The notes under the pieces: model-generated
Databases searched by the model: none
The model's input: the letters and a program-made list of their open reading frames with translations, nothing else
Told to the model about the DNA's origin: nothing
Part shown: one piece after another, positions 11,951 to 22,495 of the stretch
How positions within the stretch are numbered: position 1 is the first letter of the stretch
Layout: every line of letters begins with the position of its first letter
Assembly: GCA_029844215.1 (NCBI GenBank)
Contig: CM056718.1
Location: 165,963,396-166,027,395 of the forward strand
Source of the DNA: Przewalskia tangutica
Lineage: Eukaryota; Streptophyta; Magnoliopsida; Solanales; Solanaceae
Direction: 5' to 3'
DNA length: 64,000 nucleotides
Made by a program: the position numbers and the translations under genes

Positions 11951-12382
11951 ATGGCACCAAAGGCAGAGAAGAAGCCGGCGGAGGAGAAGAAGACCACCGT
12001 CGCCGAGAAAGCTCCGGCGGAGAAGAAGCCAAAAGCCGGGAAGAAGTTACCGAAGGACGCCGGCGCTGCTTCCGGCGAGAAGAAGAAGAAGAAGGCTAAG
12101 AAGAGCGTTGAAACTTACAAGATCTACATTTTCAAGGTGCTCAAACAGGTGCATCCTGATATTGGGATTTCTAGCAAGGCTATGGGCATTATGAACAGTT
12201 TTATCAATGATATATTTGAGAAGCTTGCTCAGGAATCTTCTAGATTGGCTAGGTATAATAAGAAGCCTACTATTACTTCTCGCGAGATCCAGACTGCTGT
12301 GAGACTTGTGCTTCCAGGGGAGTTGGCTAAGCATGCTGTTTCTGAGGGTACCAAGGCTGTTACCAAGTTTACCAGTTCTTGA
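11951..12382 (+). CDS. H2B: Histone H2B
   Basis: This is a single-exon gene of 143 aa. H2B pairs with H2A and forms the nucleosome core in the nucleus. Residues 1-50 are the long lysine, proline and alanine-rich plant-type tail ([14 protein letters not shown]). The histone fold begins near residue 52 ([21 protein letters not shown], cited here in two pieces: [12 protein letters not shown] and KVLKQVHPD). It continues with [36 protein letters not shown] and the C-terminal helix ending [16 protein letters not shown]. The lysine of AVTKF near the C-terminus is the conserved monoubiquitination site of the family. Length and sequence are those of a normal plant H2B, with no breaks. The tail is strongly GC-rich compared with its surroundings, as is usual for replication histones. 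The start codon is the first ATG after the TATA box. Confidence 0.98.
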   Translation: MAPKAEKKPAEEKKTTVAEKAPAEKKPKAGKKLPKDAGAASGEKKKKKAKKSVETYKIYIFKVLKQVHPDIGISSKAMGIMNSFINDIFEKLAQESSRLARYNKKPTITSREIQTAVRLVLPGELAKHAVSEGTKAVTKFTSS

Positions 12383-13035
12383 AGATTGTTAGAATAGTTT
12401 TTGGGCTGATTCAAGGTTATATTTGTTTAGAATTACTTCTTAAAATTTCTTTTGTTGCAAGTTCTTATGCTTAAAATTAATATACCCAAAATCCCCTTTT
12501 GGTTTTGACATTAATTCCCGAGTTTAATTTGTTTGGAATGCAATGAGAAATTCAAAGTTTTAATGGCATTTCTCTCTAATTCTACACATGAATAGTTTGA
12601 TTATTGAATTGCTCTCTACCTTGAAGACACCAATCGCCTAGTCCTCACTCCCCTATCAGCTACCTACAATTAAAGCAGATTTGGATAAATTTACAAATAG
12701 CAAAAGATTGAGTTGCAAATGGTCGATTTTTAGCATTTAAAACCTGTAATCAGCCACCTGTTGAAATAAGTTTGACCGGTTGAATCGTTATTATTACTTA
12801 CAAGAATTAGATTGATGGAATTATGGAGTTTGACCTAGCTTTGGTATGAAGTTAACCAGAGAGACAAATGGGTCCTTAACTTCCTATTAGTGTTACCTTC
12901 TGGCGAAGATATAAATAAACTTATGCATTACAGAAAGATGTAATAATCAAAGCCCATAAAACCCCTTCCAATCTCCTGTAATTTCTACTTCTTGAAATTC
13001 CCCCTTTTCATTTCTTCGAGAAACTGCTTTCCAAA
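12383..13035. other. H2B 3' flank and intergenic DNA
   Basis: This holds the H2B 3' untranslated region, with AATTAATA-like signals near 12477, followed by non-coding DNA up to the promoter of the first Yippee-like gene. I see no further gene. Confidence 0.5.
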
Positions 13036-13038
13036 TGC

Positions 13039-13044
13039 TATATA
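13039..13044 (+). promoter_or_regulatory. Candidate TATA box of Yippee-like gene 1
   Basis: TATATA lies about 190 bp upstream of the ATG at 13236. A possible 5' untranslated intron acceptor (TTTGTTCAG) sits just before the start codon at about 13225-13233. Confidence 0.4.
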
Positions 13045-13235
13045 TAGTCGTCTTCCTTATCCATTGAATATTTTATACACATCGATCCCTCTTTCATTTT
13101 CAACAAGATAAAGAGTCCATCGATCATAACTCTTGTTGTTTCCCGTTTTCTTAAACCTCTTCATGTGCTCTTGACTTATCACCACTAATTACAATTAAGT
13201 TACATCATCCGTCTCTGCTTCAAATTTGTTCAGGA

Positions 13236-15020
13236 ATGGGGAATTCCTTTCTCCTTGGGTTCAAAGTGTCTGATCGTTTCTACATGTGCCGTATCTGCCA
13301 TAACCACGTCGCTATCACCCAAGATTTCAGCCTCAACTACTCGGTAGTCTTTTCTCCTCTTTCTTGAAACAACTTTAATTGTGTTGTTGATTCTTTCAAT
13401 TCCGATTAAGCAATTCAGATATAATGTTTGCAAATTGAAAAAACTGATGGCTGCGATCATTAGAAAAGTTTTAAGGCTTAAACGCATTTTATCAAGTACC
13501 GCCAACATTCTTCTTTATATTCTTTCATTTTGCTAGAATATGCTAGACAATCAATTCATGCGTCTATAGGACAGATGGACTAACTAACCAAGAAAATGTA
13601 TACCCATATAGCATTTAGGAAGTAGAAGTACCATCTTGTAATGTGTACGATTTATGGGCATTTAGGAAGAAATATAAAAAATGTTAGATAGAGTAAGCTT
13701 CATTCTAAGGCTGACCAGTGGACCGGGCCGACCCGGTCCCGTACCGGGCCGACCCGATCCCGTACCGGCACTGTTTAAATTAAAAAAAAAATTAGCGGGT
13801 CCGGGGCTCGAACCGGGACGGGACATGATATGGTCCCGCCCGACCCGGTCCCGCAAGGACCTGACCCGACCCGGTCCCACAGCTTGCCAAAAATAACCGT
13901 TGCAATAACGACCATTTTACATTTTCTATGTCTTTTGCAATTTTTTTCAACAACAGTACACTACACTGTTGTAATTCTGAATCTTGTATATTTCAATGAA
14001 ATAATTAATAATATAAGAGGCATTACACTCTTCTTGTCTTTGTTTAATTATTTAGTTTATAAATATATATGAATATAATACTATAATAGTATAATATGAG
14101 TATATGACTATCACTATATGACTATATGTTACTTTGTTAGTAATTTAGTATTTTCAATTTAGTGGAAAAATTTAAAAAAAAAAACGCCCGTCCCGTCCAG
14201 ACCCAACCCGTCCCGACCGACCACCGGGACCGGTACTGGGACGGGACACGGTATCGTCCCGCTAGTACCGGTCCCGCCCCAGCCCGACCCCGCCCCTCCT
14301 CTCCGTCCCGAGCTCGCCTATCCCGATCCCAGTGGGCCCGGCCCGGCCCACTGGCCAGCCCTACGTCACTCTACTATACTTGCTGAGTAGACTCCATTAG
14401 TAACTGGTGCAACATGTTATGTAGATAGAAATAACAGTTCTTCAATTATCTCACTGTGCTGTGTGTTTTTTCAGCCTGTGACGGGGGTGACCGGAGGTGT
14501 ATTTGATAAAGTGTAAGTTTTCTGAGTACTACTTTCTTGGGATAGTTTATTAATAGTTGTCTACACAGGTCGAACTAATGTGCACAATGAAATATGCAGT
14601 GTGAATGTGCATGTAAACGAAGCAGAGAAGCAGAGGCAACTTGGTCCTCACACAATAGCAGATGTCTACTGTAACAAATGCGAGAATCTACTGGGATGGA
14701 AATTTGTATGACACCAAAAATCCAATGGCCCCAAATTTGTTAAATTCCACTAATGAGCAAAAAATTATCTGACGTGATATTTTCTTTCCCCTCTTTCAGA
14801 TTGAAGTATTTGAAGAGGATCCGGTCGCAAGAAAAAACATGGTTATGTTGCAGATGTGAGATTAGTATCTACAAACTCATGCTTTCATATCACATTAAGT
14901 ACTTAAAAGTCTTATTTTTTCCTTTTATCCTTTCACAGGGGGAAGCTGCAGGAAAGGAATGGAAACCAAATAGAAGCAGTGGAAACTAAAGCAAATGCAG
15001 CAACGAGCACCAGTAATTGA
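13236..15020 (+). CDS. Yippee-like zinc-binding protein, gene 1 (five exons)
   Basis: Predicted exons are 13236-13343, 14475-14512, 14600-14705, 14800-14855 and 14939-15020. All introns have GT-AG borders, and together the exons give a 129-residue protein. It carries the two CxxC pairs of the Yippee zinc-binding fold: C18/C21 (FYMCRICHNHVAI) and C73/C76 (TIADVYCNKCENLLGWKF). The usual family text RAYLF..VVNV is replaced by GGVFDKVVNVHV, so this is a divergent member. The C-terminal tail after exon 4 is short and polar. Yippee proteins share a fold with the cereblon thalidomide-binding domain, but plant members have few known functions. Exons 3 and 4 have the same lengths (106 and 56 bp) as in the second Yippee-like gene, which supports the model. 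Intron 1 carries a hAT-like element at 13706-14363. No internal stops are seen. Confidence 0.88.
13706..14363. mobile_element. hAT-like non-autonomous element in intron 1 of Yippee-like gene 1
   Basis: The ends are inverted repeats. The left end is TAAGGCTGACCAGTGGACCG, and the reverse complement of the right end is TAGGGCTGGCCAGTGGGCCG. They are flanked by CTTCATTC (13698-13705) and CGTCACTC (14364-14371), a degenerate 8-bp target duplication with 6 of 8 matching. Both arms, about 150-200 bp each, are very GC-rich with repeated GGGACCGGGTCGGG-like words. The 350-bp centre is AT-rich and non-coding. No transposase is present. Confidence 0.75.
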
Positions 15021-16556
15021 AGAAATATAAACCTATCGTAGAATATTCTTGCAACGAGACCTCTCGAAGAAATCAATTAACTTCTACAAGAGAAACTTCA
15101 GATGGCCTTTACTTTGTAATTTTCCATACTTCGCACAAGCTTTTCACATTTCTTCTATTGCTATATGTACCCTGATATGGCACTGCAATATCCCTGATAC
15201 ACCAGTTTTAAGCTACTGATACACAATTTGGCAATGTTTTATGTTGAAACCGGTGATAATATTGTTATCAAGCTTCACGATTGTAGCCTCTGAATAGCTC
15301 TAGTGCTGTTTAGCATCAGTTATTGTATGAAGTTGCAACTCTGATTGAACAAGAAAAAGGGATTCATACACTAGTTTCTTTTTGCTAAAAGGAATTTATA
15401 CACCAGCGTAAAACTAGTAACACACAATTCGGCAATGGTTTCTATTGAAACCGTGATAACATTGTTATCAGACTACACGACTGTAGTTTCTGAATAGGGC
15501 TCTAGAGCTGTTTGGCATCAGTTATCGTACGAAGTTGCAACTCTGATTCTCTGGAATCTGAATCTCCCTTGTAAACTCCATAACCAGGATAACCCATTGT
15601 AGTATATCCAACTTGGCTTTATATCCTAATATATATCCCGGTTCTTTGTACTGAACCACTATGTTTTATTTTCCTTAACCTGATGAAGCTCTAAAACTGT
15701 AACTATACCACTCAGTAATCAAGGACCCACCTGGCTCATAAGCATATTTTCCTGTGCTCCCAGCCTTGGTCAAATAGATTAACAGGAAGGCATTGTATTG
15801 GGGAGTCTGAGGTTGCCTGTAGTCAAGCAATACAACATTTTAAGACTAAGAGTGAGATCTCTTCACTAGCATCATTTGTGCACCCTAGCAGTTGTCAGCT
15901 GATTTACTCCCTCCTTTCCATTCCCCACTGATCAAAGGAAGATAGGGTGTTAATTGTAGAGCTTAAATATCAGTATTTGAGGCTAAGCAGAGCAGACTTC
16001 CCATAGTGTTCTATACTATCCCCTCTTTCAAAAATACAGGCCAGCTTTCTCATGCTCAAGACTAAAATCAAGGTTTAGCTCCTGGGAATTACTAAAGTGA
16101 AGATCGACGTCTTCTTTCATTGTTACCAAGTAATACATTAGATTGGAGTTTAATTTGCTAAAAGGAAGTGAAGATATAGCTAGCAGCTCTTCATTTGCAT
16201 ATGTGCTATCTCTACGCACAAATTAGTCAACCCACATTATAAGAGTTACATACATGGCATAAGCTGGGAGTACTTTAATTGATCACCAATGATACACTTG
16301 ATGAGATCTCAACGGTAACCGGATTAAATGCCACAGAAGGGATAACAATAAACTTCTAATGCTAACAACAGAGAGTTTCAAACATTTTCCTTCCAATAGC
16401 AAATAAAATCCAAATATCCAGGATTCCAAGTTTATGAACGGTTAGCTTGATTCATGATAACTAGCACTAAAAGATTATTTTAGAAAGCACAATGCGAGGA
16501 CAGAACTCTACAAAGTACTGAATGCAAAGACATACAATTCTGCAGATCCAATGTCA
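15021..16556. other. Intergenic region with a local tandem duplication
   Basis: This holds the 3' untranslated region of Yippee-like gene 1 and convergent intergenic DNA down to the NDUFA2 stop codon. The only structure I recognise is the duplication at 15211-15550. No exon with supporting homology was seen. Confidence 0.5.
15211..15550. repeat. Tandem duplication, period about 197 bp
   Basis: Text near 15220-15345 (ACACAATTTGGCAATG, TTGAAACCGGTGATAA, ATTGTTATCAAGCT, AGTTGCAACTCTGATT) recurs with substitutions at 15420-15550. The two copies flank a short spacer downstream of the Yippee-like gene. Confidence 0.8.
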
Positions 16557-17599
16557 TCAAGATTTAAGGGATGCCCCTACTTTTCCAAGGTCTTCAAGTG
16601 CCTTTGAAATCTGCTCCTCCGTCAACCCCTCCAGTCTGATGCCCCTTTCAACTCCGAGGTCTATTAGAATTTAAAAAAGAAAAATCCATGAATAGAAGGT
16701 CAAACCACAGGAACAGGGTACAGATCACTTAAAACAAATTGACCATACAAGATTTGAAATGAACTTTGCCTCTAAAGAAAAACTAAAATAGAACTTCGTC
16801 AAATTTGTCCATAGAAGAACGTAGCAAACATTTGCAATGGTATCAAATTATTTGGAACATGCGAGAGTGGAAAGAAGGACATATGAATTAGAATTGATCG
16901 AGTATTATTCATGAGAAAACGAAAAATTCTACATGCCAAGGAAACACAACCACTGTGAGGTCCATTCACTATACTCGACTCTTAATCGCTGTCACTAAAT
17001 TCAGTCGTTACAGTCACATATAATTCCTTCGTCCTTATTCTTTTGATGAACTCATTATGCAATTTAAGATCAGGTTTCTATCAATCCCCTACCTGATCAA
17101 ATGTTAATAAACCAAAACTCTATTCAATTAAGCTGGAACACAACGGAACTTAATGAAATGTAACAAGACCAATGCAAATGCCATCTAAGCTCAAGAAAGA
17201 GCAGCAAATTTAACAGTCAAATGCAGAAGCCCGATATACAACCGAAAAATGTCTCAAGTATTAACGCTGATTAGAAATTCTGAAGAGCTATAATGAAGGA
17301 AAAACCTGGGAAGATAATTACCATATCTGGCCCAAAGCTGAGGCTCGATGGAACTGGCCTCACGAATCAAAATAGGTAATTTGGGGTTTTGGGTCTTGAG
17401 ATCTGTGTAGTTCTTCTGAATAAACGACCTATATAAAACAATTACTTGCAATTAGATTTATCAATCAATAAATTACATCTCTCTCATTTCACTGCAAATT
17501 ACTAAAATAAAACCTCGTGGCAGCACTTTCAGGTGAAGATGGAGAGAAGAGTATACGAAGCTCCTTGAGGTTCCGAGAGAGATTTGATCTCCACGCCAT
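16557..17599 (-). CDS. NDUFA2: NADH dehydrogenase (ubiquinone) 1 alpha subcomplex subunit 2, complex I B8 subunit
   Basis: Predicted minus-strand exons are 17599-17514, 17428-17322 and 16660-16557, all with GT-AG introns. They encode 98 residues, the normal length for this subunit. The protein starts [20 protein letters not shown], continues [20 protein letters not shown] and [20 protein letters not shown], and ends [20 protein letters not shown] followed by KS. This is the L51/S25/CI-B8 thioredoxin-like domain, an accessory subunit of the matrix arm of mitochondrial complex I. It lacks a long cleavable presequence, as in other plant homologues. The start is the first ATG, and the residues after it match the family. 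A TGGGCC motif at 17704-17709, about 105 bp upstream, resembles the site II elements common in promoters of plant respiratory-chain genes; this link is inferred. Confidence 0.95.
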
Positions 17600-17926
17600 T
17601 GTTTCAACTATTTCCCTAGGCTCTACAAAATTCTTCTTTGTACTCAATATTTTATTGACGAATATACCCTTTTCTGAATCTGGACTTATCGGTGAGATTG
17701 GGTTGGGCCAAGCCTGGCCCTTTTCGTTTTGGGATCATTAACATTATGGTATTCATGGAGATTTTATACAATTGACGATGTTTATGCTTACTTGATTATT
17801 TCCTCTTTATTTTAAATGAATTTATGATTTCAACTATTATTGAACTATCTAGTGAGCGAACGTATAACAATGTGTCACATGTATATTGATTTGGTGTAAC
17901 GAGTTAGCTAAATTTTCACCTTTGTC

Positions 17927-18699
17927 TAGAGCTGTTATCGGATACTCCCGAAAATTACCCGAGAACTGAACCGATACTCAGACCGAAAAGTTAACAGTCC
18001 GAATACGAGTATCAGAAATTACCCGGATCGATAAGGATCCGGCATGACAACCCGGAAATTACCCGATCCCTTAATAATCCCCTCAGTCAGCCCTAATTAT
18101 ATTTAATTGCAATATTCCTTAATGTTGGACTATTTTACATGTTTTAAGAATATATGTGATGTAGACTTTATGTTTTAATGTGAATCATTGCCATAAAATA
18201 TAGGGAGAGAATAAAGTAGTTGTAAATTGGTGCAACTTTAAATGGTCATAACTTTACGCTCGGACGTCCGTTTCACCTTTTTTGTTTTATTTCGCTTATT
18301 TTTTCGAGATGGAGTCATCCCAAACGGCCGTAAGGCAGTTTGGAAACGTCAATTTCTCAAAAAATATCTGTCTTGCCAATCAATTTCACTTTCCCCCCAA
18401 ATCGTTACTAATTTTCCCTTTTCTTCGCTAAACATCTCGCGATATAAAATAGATTTCAACGTCCAAATTTTGGGATAATGTATCCGAAAATGTCGATTTC
18501 AGTATTGAAAATTCAATTTTTTTTTTAAAAAAATCGGGCCTCGGAACAACCTGGACTAAACCTTATCGGTCCGGACCGGGTACCCGCCCGATAAGGAATC
18601 GGTCCGATCTCGGATCTCGACTCAGGACCGAAACCTTATCGGTCCGGTCCTGGATTCGGACCGGTAACCTTATACCGGACCGGATCGATAATAGCCCTA
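17927..18699. mobile_element. hAT-like non-autonomous element
   Basis: The terminal inverted repeats are TAGAGCTGTTATCGGATAC on the left and, as reverse complement, TAGGGCTATTATCGATCCGG on the right. The flanks CCTTTGTC (17919-17926) and CATTTGTC (18700-18707) form an 8-bp target duplication with one mismatch. The arms contain many repeated CCGGACCG and TTATCGG words. The interior (18080-18530) is AT-rich with no transposase. The two other tandem units lack this insert and keep the uninterrupted TTTGT-TAGTAAT junction. Confidence 0.85.
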
Positions 18700-19357
18700 C
18701 ATTTGTCTAGTAATTTTAAAAAGAGAAAGTGAAATGCAATTTATACGTTTTATCCGGTTAATACGATTTGTAAGTCGATTTATCAAATGCGATTTTTAAG
18801 TTGCATATATTAAATGTGAAACACTGTCGGGTTTGCGGTTTATAAATCATATTTATCAAACGCGATTGGTAACATACATCAAATGTAATTTATTAGTTCA
18901 TTGTCTGCCAACATATCAAAGAGCGATGATACAAATTACCAGTGACCTTCTACATAACATTTATGAGTTTTACGTGGACGACTTTGTAGTCTTTTCAAGA
19001 GTAAGAACCGACCTCCAAATACACACTTTTTTATTTATAATTCTATTGTGATATGCATATATAGCTATAATAATACATAAACTTCTTATAATCTGTTTTT
19101 GATTTGTGAAATCCAGTCACACTTTTAAAATGCAACTGTTACTTGATTACTTCCTCTTTCTTTTAAATGAATTTATGAATTCGGTGGTAATTGAACTATC
19201 TAGTGAGTGAACGTATAAATACGTGTCACACGTATATTGATTTGATATAAATAGTTAGCTATTTTTTAGGTTTGTCTAGTAATTTTAAAGAGAGAAGCGA
19301 AATGCAATTTATATGTCGCATCCATCAAATACGATTTATAAGTGTTGCACAACCTAT

Positions 19358-19562
19358 TTTTTTGTTGTGAAGGGCCGGTAGCTACTCTTCGAGTCGCAGC
19401 AGAACCCTTGACCGACGCAGTGATGCGCAAACCACGCGTCCATGTAAACCACACTGGCAAGCCATGTGTGATGACTCAACCAAGAAAGGTTTATGCGAGG
19501 ATCGAACTTCGCGACCATGGCCCCGCGGTCATCAAGCACCAACTCTGCATTCTCATGCGGTT
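19358..19562 (-). mobile_element. tRNA-derived SINE
   Basis: This is a 205-bp insert flanked by a perfect 16-bp direct repeat, GTGTTGCACAACCTAT, at 19342-19357 and 19563-19578. On the minus strand it ends in a short poly(A) (T run at 19357-19363). About 60 nt from its 5' end it carries a GTTCGATCC box B (plus positions 19499-19507). These are hallmarks of a SINE made by target-primed reverse transcription. The related tandem unit at about 20211-20250 has the uninterrupted site (AGTGTTGCGCAACCTACGTG), which defines the insertion. Confidence 0.85.
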
Positions 19563-20665
19563 GTGTTGCACAACCTATGTGACTTATAAGTTGTGTTCAA
19601 CAAACAAATACGTCTATTTATCAAATGCAATTGGTATGTTGCATACATCAAATGTGAAACACAAATTTATAAATCAATTTCAACAAATGCATTATAAGTT
19701 GTCAAACATGATTGGTAAGTAACATACATTAAAATGTAATTTGTAAGTTATTTGTCCATCAACATATCAAAGAGCTATGACACAATTTATCGGTGACTTT
19801 CTCCATAACATTTACAAATTTTACGTGAACGATTTTGTACTCTTTTCAAAAGTAGAACCGACCCCCAAATACGCACTTTTATATTTAAATTCTATTGTGA
19901 TATGTCCCAAATTACCAGAAGTTCCGGTAGATTATATATAGCTATAATAATACAGAAACTTCTTATAATCTATTTTTTATTTGTGAAATCAAGTCACATT
20001 ATTAACATGTAACTGTTACTTGATTACTTCCTCTTTAAATGAATTAATGATTTCGGAAAAAATTGAACTATATAGTAAGTAAACATATAACTATATGCCA
20101 TACATATATTGATTTGATGTTAATATTTAGCTAAATTTTACCTTTGTATAGTAATATAAAGAGAGAGCGAAATATAATTTATAAGTCACATCCAACAAAT
20201 ACAATTTGTAAGTGTTGCGCAACCTACGTGACTTATAAGTTGGGTTTAGCAAACTAAAAAGTCGATTTATCAAATGCGAATTTTTAGTTGTATACATCAA
20301 ATGTGTAACGCAATTTATAAGTCGGGTTTGCAATTTATTAGTTGTATTTATCAAAATCTATTGGTGACATACCTCCAATGCAATTTGTAAGTTGTTTGTC
20401 CACCAATATATCAAAGAGCGATGACATAAATTATCGGTGACCTCATACATAACATTTACAAGCTTTATCTTTACCTGATAGTCTTTTCAAAAGAAAAAAC
20501 CGACCTCAAATACACACTTTTATTTTTAAAATTTTATTGTGATCTACCCCAAATTACCAGAATTTCCGTTATATTGTATATAGCTAAAATAATACAAAAA
20601 CTCCTTATAATCTGACTTTGATTTGTGAAATCCAGTCACATTATTAACATGCAACTGTATTTGTC

Positions 20666-21103
20666 ATTCTTTATACGTATTTTCAAGTTCTAGTGCCAAT
20701 TTTGGTTCGCGAAATCTTCCCTCCTCTGTGTGTTCAAGGTAAAGACAGAACTCTTCTCAACTTAGTTTCAAGATTCAAGAAATCATTTTTCTCTATCAAA
20801 ATTTCTCTTCTCACTTCCATTAATTCAGTCCCAGCATTTTTCCACTTTCTTGAATTAGTTACATTGTTTATCTAGTACTCCATTTTGTTCTTTGTTGAAT
20901 CATTAAGTACCCAATTTTCACTTTCTTGAATTAGTTGTTGTTTATCTGGTTCGAAACTAGTCTTTTTCCATTGATTTTTAGCAGTGAATCATTGATCTTT
21001 CTACTCCATTTTGTTCTTTGTTGAAGTTATTTTGTTATGTGACAGGTCCACGAGTTGAAGAAATTCTATTACTAGTTGGTTCTTGATTGACACAGTTGAT
21101 ACA
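20666..21103 (+). promoter_or_regulatory. 5' region of Yippee-like gene 2, with a possible untranslated intron
   Basis: A candidate GT donor at about 20738 (TTCAAG then GTAAAG) and an acceptor at about 21044 (TTATGTGACAG) would define a leader intron before the ATG at 21104. This is a splice-motif prediction only. No protein-coding exon is seen here. Confidence 0.35.
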
Positions 21104-21301
21104 ATGGTCTTTAGTGTTCGAGAAGAGGATTTAGTCCGTTGTAATGAATGCAAAACCTGAGCCGGATTCGTCGACGATCACATTGGAATCGTACAGCTTT
21201 CTTCTCTGCATTAGTTTTGTGTTTCTTTTTATCAATTTCAATTCTCTGTGTACAGACATTTTCTTTGAAGCTCTACATTTAGGATAATCTTGAATTAATT
21301 T

Positions 21302-21466
21302 TGAAAGAATTTGATTTCATCTCTATTCCCTTCCAAAGAGGTTACTAATATACTCATCTTACGAGCATGATCTTAGGTTGAAATTAAGATAGTAAATAAC
21401 TAATTATACATCTACAATATACAAAAGATAATTAAAGATTATGCCATATTTACAAATATTCTATCA
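21302..21466 (-). repeat. Copia 3' LTR
   Basis: This is a 165-bp terminal repeat starting TGAAAGAATTTGATTTCATC and ending AATATTCTATCA on the plus strand. It differs from the other LTR at about ten positions, for example CTCTATT against CTTTATT and TTACGAGC against TTACAAGC. That points to an insertion that is not very recent. Confidence 0.92.
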
Positions 21467-22495
21467 CACCCCCGCAGTTGAAGCGAGAGGTTGTGGTATG
21501 CTGAGACTGTCCCAAAAATCTTCAAATAGAACTAACAGAAGACCTTTTTGTAAAATATCGGTGATCTGATAGAGTGATGGGACATGTAAGACACATAGTT
21601 GTCCACGAGCAACTTTTTCACGAACAAAGTGAATATCCATCTCAATATGTTTAGTGCGTTGATGTTGAACCGAATTTCCGGAGAGATATATCGCACTAAC
21701 ATTATCACAAAAAAACCAATGTCGCCTTCTGAATAGGATAATGGAGCTCTAGAAGAAGGTTTCGTAGCCAACAAGACTTAGAAATCACATTGGCAACTCC
21801 TCGGTACTCAGCTTCGACACTGGACCTAGACAAGGTAGCTTGCCGTTTGGAGAACCAAGAGATCAAATTGTCACTAAGAAAGACACAATAACCAGATGTG
21901 GAGCGTCTGGTATCCGGACATCCACCCAAATCTGCATTTGTAAAAGAAATGAAAGTGGTTGTCGAAGATGGATATAGATGCAAGCCATGATCGAGAGTAC
22001 CCTGAATATAGCGCACGATGCACTTGAGAGCATGCATGTGATCCTCCACCGGGTTATTCATGAATAGACAAATTTATTGCATAACATAAGATATGTCGGG
22101 CCTCGTGAAAGTAAGATATTGCAGGGCGCCTGCAAAGCTGTGATAATGTGACGGATCAACATATGACGTGCTGGAAGTAGCACTCAACTTTGGTTTAGTA
22201 TCAACCGGAGTGGAGGACGACTTACATGAGGACATGCCACCTCGTCCAACGATCTCTTCTCCATATTTTTTTTGAGATAAAAATAAACCACATGCATGTC
22301 GTGTTACATCTATCCCCAAGAAGTAGCTCAATGACCCTAGATCCTTCATAGCAAATTCTGAGCTAAGAGATATAATAGACTTGCGAAGAGCGTCAGATGA
22401 AGCACTTAAGATAATATCATTCACATACAGAAGGATGTAAGCTATATCATTACCCTGACGGTATATGAAGAGAAAATGATCAGACATGTTATTAG
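21467..22495 (-). pseudogene. Copia reverse transcriptase C-terminal part and RNase H
   Basis: The minus strand reads MSDHFLFIYRQGNDIAYILL, then YVNDIILSAS (the usual YVDD is YVND here), FAMKDLGSLSYFLGIDVTR, LTFTRPDISYVMQ, and RNase H (GCPDTRRSTSGYCVFLSDNL, SSVEAEYRGVANV). The catalytic aspartate change and the later stops mean it is inactive. At 22495 the reading stops at a solo LTR and resumes at 26167 in frame once one ATTAG is removed. Confidence 0.9.

Larger units (their letters stand above)
17780..20665. repeat. Three diverged tandem units of non-coding DNA
   Basis: Unit starts (TACTTGATTACTTCCTCTTT or close to it) are near 17790, 19140 and 20025. Each unit ends with CAGTCACA...AACATGCAACTGT (near 19115-19140, 19995-20020 and 20635-20660). 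Shared landmarks are TTGAACTATCTAGTGAG, AGAGAGCGAAAT, ACATATCAAAGAGCGATGA and TTTTACGTG. Unit 1 is enlarged by a hAT-like element (17927-18699) and unit 2 by a SINE (19358-19562). Without these, all three are about 570-680 bp. No coding frame is conserved. Confidence 0.85.

Noticed and set aside
19354..19722. Open frames across the SINE region
   Set aside because: The SINE boundaries and tRNA-like box B explain the GC-rich text, and no protein domain is present.
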